In this document: piece by piece, positions 1 to 11,028 of the stretch
How the letters are laid out: the number at the start of each line of letters is the position of its first letter
Numbering within the stretch: the first letter of the stretch is position 1
NCBI RefSeq assembly: GCF_003627795.1
Contig: NZ_CP032684.1
Coordinates: 411,001-475,000 of the forward strand
DNA from: Rhizobium sp. CCGE531
GTDB lineage: Bacteria; Pseudomonadota; Alphaproteobacteria; Rhizobiales; Rhizobiaceae
Reading direction: 5' to 3'
Length of the DNA stretch: 64,000 nt
Notes under the pieces: model-generated
Databases searched by the model: none
Told to the model about the DNA's origin: nothing
The model's input: only the letters and a program-made list of their open reading frames with translations
Made by a program: the position numbers and the translations under genes

Positions 1-12
1 AGCAGCCAGCAC

Positions 13-372
13 TCACCGATGCAGATGATACACCTTATTCACCACGCTCCACCGCCCATCGATTTTCACCAATGATAGATAGTCCGAAAACCGCATGCCG
101 GCGAATTCGTCGACGACCTTGACGCTGGCCGCATCGCCTTCGATGTCGATCAGCTCGATTTCCATCAGCGGTATCGTGTCCGGGGGCGCGCTGCCTTGTT
201 CGACGATGGCGGCAATGAATTCATCCCGCGTCATCCATTCCACCGCGCCTTGATAGTTGCCGATGATATCGGCTCGCGGATGGAAGGCTTTGCGCAGCGC
301 CGGCTCGTTCGCGAATGCCATGCCATCGACATAGAGATGAACAACCGCACGGATTGCTTGCTCTTCCGACAT
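13..372 (-). CDS. NTF2-like / SnoaL-fold protein
   Basis: A 119-residue protein with the build of the nuclear transport factor 2 / putative lumazine-binding superfamily: an N-terminal helix pair (EEQAIRAVVHLYVDGMA), a conserved FHP turn, a middle WMTRDEF segment, then alternating strands ending in DGRWSVVNKVYH, which is typical of the last strands of the cone fold. Such proteins bind small hydrophobic ligands or act as small enzymes, so no reaction can be assigned. A longer reading frame runs upstream, but the ATG at 372 gives the normal family length and the upstream part is a shadow of pbpC. It lies downstream of pbpC on the same strand with a 77-base gap, so it may be a separate unit. Confidence 0.8.
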   Translation of the reverse strand: MSEEQAIRAVVHLYVDGMAFANEPALRKAFHPRADIIGNYQGAVEWMTRDEFIAAIVEQGSAPPDTIPLMEIELIDIEGDAASVKVVDEFAGMRFSDYLSLVKIDGRWSVVNKVYHLHR

Positions 373-449
373 CTCGTCATTCCTCGTTTGAGTATCCGGT
401 AAACTATCACAGGTGAGTCCGGCTCGCAAAACTCGCGCCTGAAATCGAC

Positions 450-2534
450 CTATTCCACGAAAACCCGCACGCTTGCCGCCCGTCCGGCCGCATCGATGAC
501 GGTCAGCGTCGAATAGCCGGCGCCGTCGGGCGTCCACTGGTTGGTGCGGCGGCGCGACATGTCGGGCAGCGGCTTGCCGTTGGCGAGCCAGCGGAACGGC
601 GCCCGGCCTCCTTGCAGCTTCAGCGCCAGCGGCATGATCTCGTTGCCGCCGCCTGCGCCGAGATCGACGCGCGCCCCTTCCGGCGGATAGACGATCTGCG
701 GTGCCGGCTCGCGGCTCGAAGCGGCCAGCAGCCCGGCGGCGGTGACGGAAAAGCGCCGCTGGCTGATCGGCAGTTCGGTCGGCGCGATACGCACGGCGCC
801 CATCGGAGCCGGAGGGAAGGGGGTTATGGCGACGCCCGATTTGGCGAAGGCTTCGAACAGGATGGGGGCGGCCGAAACATAGCCCGCCAGCCCCGGCACG
901 GCGCCATTGTCCGGCCGGCCGACCCAAACGCCGAGCACATGTGCGCCGTCATAGCCGATCGACCATGCATCGCGGTTGCCGTAGCTGGTTCCGGTCTTGT
1001 AGGCGATGCCCAGCTGCTTGCTGCCGCGCGGCGCGATGATGTCCGAGAGAATGTCGGTGATATTCCAGACCGCGATCGGCTCCATCAGGGGCTCGCCGTC
1101 AATCGGTCCCGGCTCGTCCTGGATGCCGTCGCCGATCCGCATCGCCTTGCCGCGATTGGCGAGCCCGGCATAGAGCTGAACGAGGTCCTTCAGCGTGACG
1201 CCAACGCCGCCGAGGCCGATCGCAAGGCCAGGCGCTTCGTTCGGCGGCAGCTTCGGCTTCACCTCGGCGCGGCGGAAGCGCACCAGCAGCCGCGTCGGTC
1301 CGACAGCGTCGAGCAGGCGCACGGCCGGCACGTTGAGCGACAGCTGCAGCGCCTGGCGCACGCTGACATCGCCCTGGTAGGTCATGTCGAAATTGCGGGG
1401 GCGGTAGCCGTAGAAATCGGCGGGGCGATCCTCGATGATCGTCTCCTGCGCCACATAGCCCTGCTCGAAGGCAAGGCCATAGATGAAAGGCTTCAGCGTC
1501 GAGCCGGGCGAGCGCAGCACGCGGGTCATGTCGACCCAGCCCGAGCGGGAAGAATCGAAATAGTTGGCCGAGCCGACTTCGCCGAGGATCTCGCCGGTCT
1601 TGGCGTCGGCCATGATCATGGCGACCGAGACCTTCGGTCCGAGCCGCTTTGCCGCCGTATCGGCAACGGCTTCCAGGCCCTGCTGCACGTCGCGCCGTAG
1701 CGTTGTCTTGTGCTTGATGATGCCGGGCTGTTTGCGGAGCGCCAGCTCGGCCAGATGCGCGGCATAGGCCGGCAATTGCCGCCGCTGAGCCGGAATAGGG
1801 GAGAGCGACGCCCGTTCCGCTTCGCCTTCGCCGATAACAGTGGCGACGGCGGCGCGCTCGAGGACGCGGTGGCGGGCGGCCTGGGCGGCGGCGAGGTTGC
1901 GGTCCGGCCGGCGCCTTTCCGGCAGCTGCGGCAGCGCCACGAGCAGGCCTGCCTGCGCGACGGTCAGGTGCCGCGGCTCCTTGCCGAAATAGGCAAGGCT
2001 CGCGGCTCGAACGCCCTCCAGATTGCCGCCATAGGGCGCGTGCGTCAGGTAAAGGTCGAGGATTTGTTCCTTGCTGAGCCGCCGCTCGATCTGGATGGCG
2101 CGGACGACCTGCAGCAGCTTCGCCGTCATCGAACGCTCGCCGCGCGGCTCGATCAGGCGCGCCACCTGCATGGAGAGTGTCGAACCGCCGGAGACGATAC
2201 GGCCATGCGTGACGAGTTGCAGGATGGCGCGGCCGATCGCCATCGGATCGACGCCGTGGTGATCGTAGAAGCGGCGGTCCTCATAGGCGACCAGCATGCG
2301 CAGATATTGCGGATCGACATCGGCAACGCCGGTCTTCAGCCGCCAGCGGCCCTCGGGCGTGGCGAAGGCGCGCAGGAGATCGCCATTGGCGTCGAGCACC
2401 TCAGCCGAGACCACGCGGGCACCGTCCAGCGGCGGCGGATAGGCGCGGTCCGCAGCCTCAAGGCCGAAGACCAGCGCCACCGCCGCCGAGGCAGTGGCTC
2501 CGAAGCCGATCGCAATCTTCCATCGTCTCTTCAT
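450..2534 (-). CDS. pbpC: Penicillin-binding protein 1C
   Basis: A bifunctional peptidoglycan synthase of 694 residues. A single N-terminal membrane anchor (about 7-25) precedes a GT51 glycosyltransferase domain with the catalytic EDRRFYDHHG box (Glu85) and GGSTLSMQ (about 116-123). The transpeptidase domain carries SPGSTLK (nucleophile Ser345, Lys348), SLN (399-401) and KTGTSYG (513-519). A C-terminal extension of about 90 residues matches the PbpC C-terminal domain (BiPBP_C). All catalytic motifs are intact and the length is usual for PBP1C. It starts 8 bases after the stop of the alpha-2-macroglobulin gene. This is the classic yfhM-pbpC pairing, in which the macroglobulin is thought to trap proteases where the wall is breached and PBP1C repairs it (inference from the family). 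Confidence 0.97.
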   Translation of the reverse strand: MKRRWKIAIGFGATASAAVALVFGLEAADRAYPPPLDGARVVSAEVLDANGDLLRAFATPEGRWRLKTGVADVDPQYLRMLVAYEDRRFYDHHGVDPMAIGRAILQLVTHGRIVSGGSTLSMQVARLIEPRGERSMTAKLLQVVRAIQIERRLSKEQILDLYLTHAPYGGNLEGVRAASLAYFGKEPRHLTVAQAGLLVALPQLPERRRPDRNLAAAQAARHRVLERAAVATVIGEGEAERASLSPIPAQRRQLPAYAAHLAELALRKQPGIIKHKTTLRRDVQQGLEAVADTAAKRLGPKVSVAMIMADAKTGEILGEVGSANYFDSSRSGWVDMTRVLRSPGSTLKPFIYGLAFEQGYVAQETIIEDRPADFYGYRPRNFDMTYQGDVSVRQALQLSLNVPAVRLLDAVGPTRLLVRFRRAEVKPKLPPNEAPGLAIGLGGVGVTLKDLVQLYAGLANRGKAMRIGDGIQDEPGPIDGEPLMEPIAVWNITDILSDIIAPRGSKQLGIAYKTGTSYGNRDAWSIGYDGAHVLGVWVGRPDNGAVPGLAGYVSAAPILFEAFAKSGVAITPFPPAPMGAVRIAPTELPISQRRFSVTAAGLLAASSREPAPQIVYPPEGARVDLGAGGGNEIMPLALKLQGGRAPFRWLANGKPLPDMSRRRTNQWTPDGAGYSTLTVIDAAGRAASVRVFVE

Positions 2535-2542
2535 GACGGCTC

Positions 2543-5500
2543 TTACTTCTGTGCAGCAAGCACCTCCATGCGGCCCATCGCCGTGCGGGCCGAGAACTGC
2601 GGACGATACATGTCCTCGACGCTTGCGGCCGGATGATCGTAGACGCCGGGGGTCACCGCGCGCACGACATAGGCGAAGGTCAGGTCACGATCGGCGCCGG
2701 AATTCTGATCGAAGGCTGCGACGAAGCGGTCGTTGCGGAATTCGACATGGGCCGGCTGAACGTCGCTCAGCCAGTCGAAATTCGAAAGCTGGGCGCTGTT
2801 GACGATGCTCGGATTGTCGATCTCGAAGCCGGCCGGCAGGAGATCGGTCACCAGCAGGCGCTGCGGCCAGTCGTTACTCTCCGTCACATGCAGCACGACG
2901 ACATAGCGCTCGTTCTGCTGTGCCTGGCTGACATTCGCCTCTTCGCCATCGAGCGTGTAGTACTTGCGCTCGATCTTGAAGCCGTTGCCGCCGGCCGGCA
3001 GCGGCGCAACCGGAGCCGCGACCGTGGTGACGGCTGCCGACAGTGGCTGGCGCGTGGTGTTGGTGACGGTCAGCGGATGGCCCATCAGCGCGTCGCCTGA
3101 CATCTGCGCCATGTAGGTGCCGCTATGGGCAGCACCATTGACATCGAGTGTCAGGCCATCATCGCCATTCTGCAGGGCGCGGGCGGCAAGCAGCATCCAG
3201 GTCTGTTCCTGCGTGCTGGTATATTTCCGGCTCTGCCAATCCTTGGCGACGACGCTCGCGAGTTCGGGAATGATCGGCGGCACGGGGCGGCTTTCGGCGG
3301 CAAGCGCCAGCACGGCGGCACCATCGCGCAGCGAAGAACCGTAATCCGAGCGGATGAAGCTGACCTTGGTGACCGCCGCCTTCTGCGACATCTGCAGCGA
3401 ATCCACGAAGATGTTGCGCGAGCGCTGCGCGTCTCCGTAAAGCGCCAGTGCCGCGGCCAGATGCGCCTTGGAGAGCGGCGTCGGGAAGTCGTTCAGCATC
3501 GTGTCCGCATAGTAGCGCAGATCGCTGATCGAGGCTTTCTTGTTGCGCGCCAGCACATAGAGCGCATAGGCGATCTCGTTGCCGTTGTCCTTGACGTTGG
3601 TATTGGCGCTCAACGAGTTCTGGAGGTTCTCCAGTGCCTGCACCATGGCCTGGTCCGGCACGTTGTACTTCTGCTCGCGCGCGCGGGTCAGGAAGTCGGT
3701 CACATAGGCGTCGAGCCAGAGATCGCCCGAGCCAGGGCTCCAGAGGCCGAAGCTGCCGGTCGAGGACTGGTAGGACATCTCGCGATAGATGGCATCCTGC
3801 ACGCGCTTGCGGATCTCGCTATCATCAGCAAGGCCGTTTTTGACCGCCATGTCGCTGAAGTAGAGCAGTGGCAACGCGCTGCTCGCCGTCTGTTCCGCGC
3901 AGCCATAGGGATAGTGGCTGAGGCTCATCAGCAGCGCCGGCACGTCGAAGGCGCTGGAGCGGCTGACATTGACGCTGACCGCGGCGCCGGGCAGCACGCT
4001 GTCGGCAAGAAGGTCGGCATTGACCGTCAGGCTCTTGCCAGGTGCCAGCGCGATGATACGTCGTTCGGTGACCGGCAGCTGTGCCGGACGAACGGGAATA
4101 TCGACCGATTGATCGAGCGACATGCCCGATGCATTCGACAACTTGATCGAGATCGTGCCGTCGCCGGGCTGTCCGCCGGTCAGCGGCAGCGTGATGTTGT
4201 ATTTGCCGCCGGCCTGCAGGTTGACCTTCTGCTGGGTGGCGCTTGCGTCCACGTTCACGGCGTTGTTGCCGGTAGCCGCGAGCGTATACTCGCCGGCAGG
4301 CGCGTCGGTGTTGGCGACATCGAGACGCAGGTTCGCCTTGTCTCCGGGCGCCAGGAATTTCGGCAGGCTCGCGGTGACGACGACGGGATCGCGGATGATC
4401 ACGTCCCGTGTCGCGTGGCCGACGCCGGCCTTCGACCAGGCAACGGCCATCAGCCGTGCCGTGCCGTTGAACTGCGGAATGTCGAAGCTGACATTGGCCT
4501 TGCCGTTGGCATCCAATTTGATCGAGCCGGAGAAGAAGGCGATCAGCTTTTCCTTCGGCGGGCTTGCCTGCAAGGCCGCCTGTCCGCCGTCGCCACCGGT
4601 GCGCAGCTTGCCGGTCGCCCCAAGCGAGCCGTCGATGAGGCGACCGTAGATGTCGCGGATTTCGAGGCCGAGCTGGCGCTGGCCGTAATACCAGTCGTCC
4701 GGTGCCGGCGGCTGGTAGCGTGTCAGATTGAGGATGCCGACATCGACCGCGGCGATCGTGACATAGGCGTCCTCGTTGGCGCCTGCGCCCGCGACCTGCA
4801 GAGCGACGTTGAGCGGTTGACGCGGCAGCGTCTTCTGCGGCGCGTCGATCTTGACCTGCAGCTTGCGCTCGCCCGGATCGACCGGCGCCCATTTGATGCC
4901 GATGGCGCGCATCGGCATGCGGCTTTCCTGGGCTTCGCCCGGACGGAAAAGTGTGGCCGTCAGATAGGTGCCAGCACCCCAGTCGGCGGTGACGGGAACA
5001 TCCACTTCGCCGCCATTGGCGCCGATATCGGCGTTGGTGACAGAGATCAACGTTTCGGAACCCGCCGTCACCATCAGCTGGCCGGCATAGCGAGAGGTTA
5101 CCTTGAGCTTGGCGGTATCGCCGACATGGTAGCTTTCCTTGTCGAGCGCGATCTCAAGCGCATCCGGCGTTTCCGTCGAGGTGGAGGCCACATACCAGCC
5201 GGCATTGAACTCGACGCTGGATTCCGGGCCGTTCGCATCGGCGGTCGACACTTCGAGGCGGTAGCGGCCCCAGGTGACGGGCATGGAAATCGCCGCACCG
5301 TCCGTCGTCGCATTGACCGTGCCGATCGCCACCTGCTTGGTGGAGATGATCGGCTCATACTTCCAGCTGCTGCCGTCGCGATACCATTGATAATTGCGCT
5401 CGATGCTGAGGAGCTTCCAGGTCAGGCCCTGCATGGCCTGCTTTTGGCCATTGGCATCGACAGCGATGACGTGGAAGTTGCCGACGGCATTTTCGCCGAG

Positions 5501-8065
5501 GTCGCCGTCGAATTCCGGCTTGATGCCGATGCGCGGCCCATCCGCCTTGACGGGCAGCGTCAGCGAGCGCTCGACGGCGCGGCCGCCGGCTTCCTGCATA
5601 CGCACGGTGATATTGGCGTTCAACAGTTGCGTGGTCGAAGGCGTGTCGTTGATCGTGACGTTGAAGGTGGTCTTGCCGTTCTCATCCAGCGCTTGCAGGT
5701 CTTCGAGCGGCACCTGCGTGCTCTCGGCCTTGCTGTCGCCGCTGCTGCCGTCCTCGTCATTATTATCATTATTGTCCTTGCCCGCGCCTTCATCGGCGAG
5801 GCCGAACTGATAGCCCTTATAGGCGTCGCTCTGGCGCGTCGGCTTCAGCGACACTTCGCCTTCCAGATTGAGGCCGGCGGCCGGTGCGCCATAGAGGTAG
5901 CGTCCATCGACATTGACCGGCGTCGGCTGGCCGACCTCGATCTCCTTGGCGTCGCTCTTCATGTCGAATTCGATGCGATCCGGCACGAAGTCGTCGACGA
6001 GGAAGGTCTGCGAGCCGATGGAGGAGCCCTTCGGATCGGTGTAGATGTTCATCGTCCAGGTGCCGCGCATCGAGGTCTGCTGCAGCGGCAGGTCGACATT
6101 ATAGCCGCCAAGCTTGCCGCCGTCGGTGACGATGCGGCGGTCTTCCACGCCATCCGGGCGCAGGAAGACGAAGGTGAGCGGCAGGCTTTCGACCGCCGTC
6201 GAGCTGACGTCGCGGGCAAGTGCCGAAGCATGCACTGTCTCGCCGGCGCGATAGATGCCGCGTTCCGTCCATGTCAGCAGGTCGATCGCGCCGGGCGCTG
6301 TTCTGCCAGCCACACCACGGTCGGAAAGATCGAAGCCGGCGCGCGTCATGTCGAGGAAGACATAATCCTGATCGCCGTTCTGGGCAGTGATGACGGCCGG
6401 CGTCATGCCCGCCGTGCCGCGCATCAGGCCAGCGCTGAAGGTGGCGCGGCCATTGTCGTCGGTCTTTGCCGTGCCGAGGATTTCATTGTTCTTGGCGAGC
6501 AATTGCAGCTGAATGCCGGCAAGCGGCTTGGCGCTGCCGAGCGAGCGGGCGAAAACGCTCAGCCCGTCGGTGCCGGCATAGGTGGTGACGCCGATATCGG
6601 AAACCACGAACCACTGCGTTGCCTGCGGGTCCCATTCATGGCCGCCGCTCTCGGGCGCAACCGCCGTCAGCACGTAGACGCCGGGCTTGCGTTTCGGCAA
6701 CACCTCGTCGACCGGGAAGCTGGTCGCGACTTCCTTGTTGAGCTCCTGCTTGATCTCGATCGAACCCTGCCAGACCAGCTCGCCGTTGGTGTCCCGGACG
6801 GTCTGGGCGCTGTAGCTGTCCATCTGCGTCAGGAACTGCGAGCCGTTCAGCAGCTGCGGTATATTGCGGTCGCCGATGCGGTAGAGCTTGAGGTTGGCCG
6901 TATTGGCATTGACCGAAATGATCGGAATGCCGCGGCGTGCGGTCGAGGGCAGGACGAAATTGTCACCCGTGAAGCGCAGCGAAGCCGTGCGATCCTTGAC
7001 GTAGACGTCGACATTGACCTGCGAGGGAAGATTTTCCTCCACCGAGGAGGGCAGGCCGGCGCGCAGCGAAATGCGGTAGTGCTGGCCGAATTCCAGGCCT
7101 TCGACGCAGATCTGGTTGTCCTTGGCATCGACGCCCTTCGGCGCGGCGTTATTGACGGTGACGAAGGGGGTATAATCGACGCCGCTCTTCACCAGTTTTT
7201 CGGAGAACTGCACGCAGGCGCGGGGCGAGGCGTTGTCGTTGTCGAGCGTATTGCCGGTGACGCGGAAGCCCTGGCGTGCCCTCAGGTCGTCATACGCTGC
7301 CTGGATGGCGGCCGAGCTGGTGAGTTCGAGGCTTGCCTTGTAGGCGCTGAGCGCCGGGCGATAGTTCTGTGCATTCTTCAGCGACTCGGCAAGCACGGCC
7401 AATGCATCGGCGCGGCTCGTTCTGGTGCGGGTCAGCTGGTAGCCGTTGAGCGCGGCGTAGGCGGCCCTCGTTGCGACGGAGGTATCGTTCGTGATCGTAT
7501 TGGCGGCGCGCGCCATCTCGATCCACAGATCGCCATTATCGGGGCCGAGCGAGAGTGCGCCCTGGAAGGCGTTCAGAGCATTGTTGACGTTGCCCGAGGT
7601 CAGCTCGATGCGGCCGAGCGCGATCAGGCTCTCGACACCCTGGCCCTTCAGCTCGTTTCCGAGCGTCAGCGTGCTTTTCGCGTCGCGCGCGCTCTGGACG
7701 AAATTGTCCGAAAGGAAGGAAAGGGCGGGTGCCGCGCCGATATCAGGCTCGCTGGTGGCCGCCGTCTCGACGATCTTGCCGGCGATCGCGCCGGGGAAGC
7801 TGTTCAGCTGGTTGAAGTCCGACTTCATGAAGCACCACTTCACCTTCGGATTGTAGGTGAAGGCCTTGCAGGACTTGTCGCCGATACAGGAGGCCGAGCA
7901 TTGGTCCAGCGTCACATTCTGCTCGGTGCGCAGATCGAAACCGAAGTAATCGCCGTCCTTCGTGGTGACCACCTGGCGCTTGACGTCGGCAGCGGCCAAA
8001 GGGTTCAGAGAGGCGAAAGTGGCGAGAAGAAAAGCAGAGAAGCCGATAAACGTGCGCTTAGACAT
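2543..8065 (-). CDS. Bacterial alpha-2-macroglobulin with N-terminal PAN domain
   Basis: A 1840-residue exported protein. The signal peptide (about 1-26, ending in AAA) has no lipobox cysteine, so it is probably periplasmic and soluble. A cysteine-rich PAN/Apple module follows (about 27-80, six Cys), then a helical TPR-like stretch (about 110-260), then the macroglobulin beta domains. A GCAEQ thioester motif puts the reactive cysteine at residue 1389, inside the alpha/alpha toroid domain. Such proteins trap proteases through a covalent thioester. An Asp/Asn-rich, probably disordered insert lies near residues 758-773. The ATG at 8065 has a GGGGGA ribosome site five bases upstream, and a 12-codon longer start has none. 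It sits 8 bases before pbpC in the same operon. Confidence 0.95.
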   Translation of the reverse strand: MSKRTFIGFSAFLLATFASLNPLAAADVKRQVVTTKDGDYFGFDLRTEQNVTLDQCSASCIGDKSCKAFTYNPKVKWCFMKSDFNQLNSFPGAIAGKIVETAATSEPDIGAAPALSFLSDNFVQSARDAKSTLTLGNELKGQGVESLIALGRIELTSGNVNNALNAFQGALSLGPDNGDLWIEMARAANTITNDTSVATRAAYAALNGYQLTRTRTSRADALAVLAESLKNAQNYRPALSAYKASLELTSSAAIQAAYDDLRARQGFRVTGNTLDNDNASPRACVQFSEKLVKSGVDYTPFVTVNNAAPKGVDAKDNQICVEGLEFGQHYRISLRAGLPSSVEENLPSQVNVDVYVKDRTASLRFTGDNFVLPSTARRGIPIISVNANTANLKLYRIGDRNIPQLLNGSQFLTQMDSYSAQTVRDTNGELVWQGSIEIKQELNKEVATSFPVDEVLPKRKPGVYVLTAVAPESGGHEWDPQATQWFVVSDIGVTTYAGTDGLSVFARSLGSAKPLAGIQLQLLAKNNEILGTAKTDDNGRATFSAGLMRGTAGMTPAVITAQNGDQDYVFLDMTRAGFDLSDRGVAGRTAPGAIDLLTWTERGIYRAGETVHASALARDVSSTAVESLPLTFVFLRPDGVEDRRIVTDGGKLGGYNVDLPLQQTSMRGTWTMNIYTDPKGSSIGSQTFLVDDFVPDRIEFDMKSDAKEIEVGQPTPVNVDGRYLYGAPAAGLNLEGEVSLKPTRQSDAYKGYQFGLADEGAGKDNNDNNDEDGSSGDSKAESTQVPLEDLQALDENGKTTFNVTINDTPSTTQLLNANITVRMQEAGGRAVERSLTLPVKADGPRIGIKPEFDGDLGENAVGNFHVIAVDANGQKQAMQGLTWKLLSIERNYQWYRDGSSWKYEPIISTKQVAIGTVNATTDGAAISMPVTWGRYRLEVSTADANGPESSVEFNAGWYVASTSTETPDALEIALDKESYHVGDTAKLKVTSRYAGQLMVTAGSETLISVTNADIGANGGEVDVPVTADWGAGTYLTATLFRPGEAQESRMPMRAIGIKWAPVDPGERKLQVKIDAPQKTLPRQPLNVALQVAGAGANEDAYVTIAAVDVGILNLTRYQPPAPDDWYYGQRQLGLEIRDIYGRLIDGSLGATGKLRTGGDGGQAALQASPPKEKLIAFFSGSIKLDANGKANVSFDIPQFNGTARLMAVAWSKAGVGHATRDVIIRDPVVVTASLPKFLAPGDKANLRLDVANTDAPAGEYTLAATGNNAVNVDASATQQKVNLQAGGKYNITLPLTGGQPGDGTISIKLSNASGMSLDQSVDIPVRPAQLPVTERRIIALAPGKSLTVNADLLADSVLPGAAVSVNVSRSSAFDVPALLMSLSHYPYGCAEQTASSALPLLYFSDMAVKNGLADDSEIRKRVQDAIYREMSYQSSTGSFGLWSPGSGDLWLDAYVTDFLTRAREQKYNVPDQAMVQALENLQNSLSANTNVKDNGNEIAYALYVLARNKKASISDLRYYADTMLNDFPTPLSKAHLAAALALYGDAQRSRNIFVDSLQMSQKAAVTKVSFIRSDYGSSLRDGAAVLALAAESRPVPPIIPELASVVAKDWQSRKYTSTQEQTWMLLAARALQNGDDGLTLDVNGAAHSGTYMAQMSGDALMGHPLTVTNTTRQPLSAAVTTVAAPVAPLPAGGNGFKIERKYYTLDGEEANVSQAQQNERYVVVLHVTESNDWPQRLLVTDLLPAGFEIDNPSIVNSAQLSNFDWLSDVQPAHVEFRNDRFVAAFDQNSGADRDLTFAYVVRAVTPGVYDHPAASVEDMYRPQFSARTAMGRMEVLAAQK

Positions 8066-8264
8066 AAGTCCCCCCGACACTGCCCATTTTTGATGGCGCA
8101 ATCTTCAAATTTCGGACCCGTTTGTCAACCGAGCGTCGAGCTCCGGCGTGAGCTTCGCGCCAGTGACATTCTGCCTAGAAGTTTGAAAAGGCCCGCAATT
8201 CAGGCGATTCGCATGTTCAGCTGCTCTTAGGTAGGGCTTCATTTTTCTTTTTCAGTCCCAAAAT

Positions 8265-8289
8265 GACACCGGCCTTGATGGCCGGTGTC
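8265..8289 (-). terminator. Hairpin terminator after aldo/keto reductase
   Basis: A perfect 10-bp inverted repeat (GACACCGGCC / GGCCGGTGTC) with a 5-base loop. It lies 30 bases past the stop of the minus-strand aldo/keto reductase gene and is followed on that strand by ATTTTGGG. The rest of the 254-base gap up to 8319 holds only the upstream region of the macroglobulin gene. Confidence 0.6.
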
Positions 8290-8319
8290 TTCGTTAGGGC
8301 GGAAGGAGCAGCCCATTTG

Positions 8320-9366
<1,047 letters not shown>

Positions 9367-9445
9367 CTACACGCTCAAGTTAGGGTCCGACATAATGAAT
9401 GAAAATCCATGCAAATCCTTACAGGCTGTTCTATAATTTAGATCA

Positions 9446-10336
9446 ATGAATAGAACTCAGCTTTCCCAACTCGCGGTATTTGCCGCCGTCGCCGCCCATC
9501 GCAGCTTCCGCGCTGCCGGCAAGGAACTGTCGATCGCACCCTCCGCGGTCAGCCATGCCGTGTCCAGCCTCGAGGAAAGCTTGGGCGTGCGGCTGCTTGC
9601 CCGCACCACGCGCAGCGTGCTGCCGACCGAGGAGGGCCAGGCGCTGCTCCAGCGGCTGGCGCCGGCTCTGGAGGAAATCGATATCGCATTGGAGGATACG
9701 CTTGCGACCCGAGGCCGTCCGGCCGGCAGTCTCCGCATCACCGCACCGCGCTTTGCCTCCGATCTGCTGATGGCGCCGCGCATCGGCGATTTCCTCAATA
9801 CCTATCCCGATATCACGCTGGAGATCGCCAACGAGGACGGCTTCAACGATATCGTCAAGGACGGCTATGACGCCGGCATCCGGCTCGAGGAAAGCATCGA
9901 AGGCGACATGATCGCGGTGAAGGTCTCGCCTGACATCCGCACCGTCATCGCCGGCTCCCCGGCCTATTTCGAGAAACATCCGAAGCCGCTGCATCCGCGC
10001 GATCTCGTCCATCATCGTTGCATCAAGCGCCGATTTACCGATGGCTCGATCTATCGCTGGGAATTCGAGAAGGATGGCCAGGAACTGGTCGTCGCCATCG
10101 ATGGACCCTTGATCGTGATCGAGGATCGGCTCGGGGTTCTGGCGGCCGTCAACGGCGCCGGGCTTGCCTACCTGTTCGATATCCGCGTGCGGCAGGAACT
10201 GGCCGAAGGCAAGCTCATCCGCGTACTCGAGGACTGGTGCCCGCCCTATCCCGGTTTCTGCATCTATTATCCAAGCCGCCGCCAGATGCGCCCGGCGCTC
10301 AGAGCCTTCATCGATTTCTTCAAATACACCGGATGA
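9446..10336 (+). CDS. LysR-family transcriptional regulator
   Basis: A 296-residue LysR regulator. The winged helix-turn-helix occupies about residues 1-60 (QLAVFAAVAAHRSFRAAG, then SAVSHAVSSLEESLGVRLLART), followed by a substrate-binding-like domain. The segment RITAPRFASDLLMAPRIGDF and the closing YYPSRRQMRPALRAFIDF are typical of the subgroup that controls neighbouring oxidoreductases. It is divergent from the aldo/keto reductase and probably represses or activates it in response to a substrate of that enzyme (inference from layout). It ends with an intrinsic terminator and is convergent with the DUF892 gene. Confidence 0.93.
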   Translation: MNRTQLSQLAVFAAVAAHRSFRAAGKELSIAPSAVSHAVSSLEESLGVRLLARTTRSVLPTEEGQALLQRLAPALEEIDIALEDTLATRGRPAGSLRITAPRFASDLLMAPRIGDFLNTYPDITLEIANEDGFNDIVKDGYDAGIRLEESIEGDMIAVKVSPDIRTVIAGSPAYFEKHPKPLHPRDLVHHRCIKRRFTDGSIYRWEFEKDGQELVVAIDGPLIVIEDRLGVLAAVNGAGLAYLFDIRVRQELAEGKLIRVLEDWCPPYPGFCIYYPSRRQMRPALRAFIDFFKYTG

Positions 10337-10347
10337 GGCAGAAGGAA

Positions 10348-10373
10348 GCGGCCGGATCGCCCGGCCGCCTTTT
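10348..10373 (+). terminator. Intrinsic terminator of the LysR gene
   Basis: GCGGCCGG and CCGGCCGC pair as an 8-bp GC stem with a 5-base loop, followed by CTTTT. It lies 11 bases after the LysR stop codon and just before the convergent gene end at 10386. Confidence 0.75.
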
Positions 10374-10385
10374 GGATATCGCAAT

Positions 10386-10880
10386 TCAGGCCGCTGCCTT
10401 CTGATTGACGCCGCTGTTTGCAAGCTTGGTCAGAGTCTTGTCGGTGTTGGTTTCCTGCTGCAGCGTCTGGTCAAGCAGGCCGACAGCCTCCTTGAGGCCG
10501 AGCGTCTGCGCCCAGGTCTTCAGTGAACCGTAGCGCGCCATTTCATAATGCTCCACGGCTTGTGCCGAGGAGATGAGGCCGGCATCGAGGGCGGGAGTAC
10601 CCTTGAATTCCTCGATGATCTCTTCACCTTCGGCGAGTATTCCCTCGATCGCGTCACAGGTCTTGCCTTTGGCGCGTTTGCCCATCAGCTCGAAAATCTG
10701 CTCCAGACGCTCGACCTGCCCTTCGGTTTCCTCCCGGTGCTTTTCGAAGCCTGCCTTCAATTCGGGGGATTGGGCGGCGCGCGCCATCTTCGGCAGTGCC
10801 TTCAGGATCTTCCGCTCGGCATAGTAGATGTCCTGCAAAGTGTCATGGAAAAGGTCTTCCAGCGTCTTGTCCTTGGACAT
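10386..10880 (-). CDS. DUF892 ferritin-like protein (YciE/YciF family)
   Basis: A 164-residue all-helical protein. The opening KTLEDLFHDTLQDIYYAERKILKALPKM and the later EHYEMARYGSLKTWAQTLG are hallmarks of the DUF892 / YciF family. These proteins have a ferritin-like four-helix bundle and are usually induced by osmotic or general stress. Glutamates and histidines suited to a di-metal site (AERKI, EHYE) are kept. A start 10 codons further upstream exists, but the ATG at 10880 has GGAAG at good spacing and matches the usual family N-terminus. It is divergent from the M15-like gene at 11029. Confidence 0.9.
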   Translation of the reverse strand: MSKDKTLEDLFHDTLQDIYYAERKILKALPKMARAAQSPELKAGFEKHREETEGQVERLEQIFELMGKRAKGKTCDAIEGILAEGEEIIEEFKGTPALDAGLISSAQAVEHYEMARYGSLKTWAQTLGLKEAVGLLDQTLQQETNTDKTLTKLANSGVNQKAAA

Positions 10881-11028
10881 GGCTTCCATCCTCGTTTTTT
10901 GGGGTGTCACTGACGGTGACCCTCTTACAAGCGAACGGCAGCGCTATTGTTCCGAAGAAATCGGGTGGCCAAATTTTTTAAAAAGACGGAATGTTGAAGC
11001 ATCCATGGGGAATTGGGGGGGCTTGCCG

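Noticed and set aside
3125..8230. A 1701-codon open frame on the plus strand
   Set aside because: It is antisense to the macroglobulin gene and is a side effect of high third-position GC; its text is low-complexity and Arg/Ala-rich.
9443..10423. A long minus-strand frame opposite the LysR gene
   Set aside because: It is a shadow of the LysR frame with no family features.
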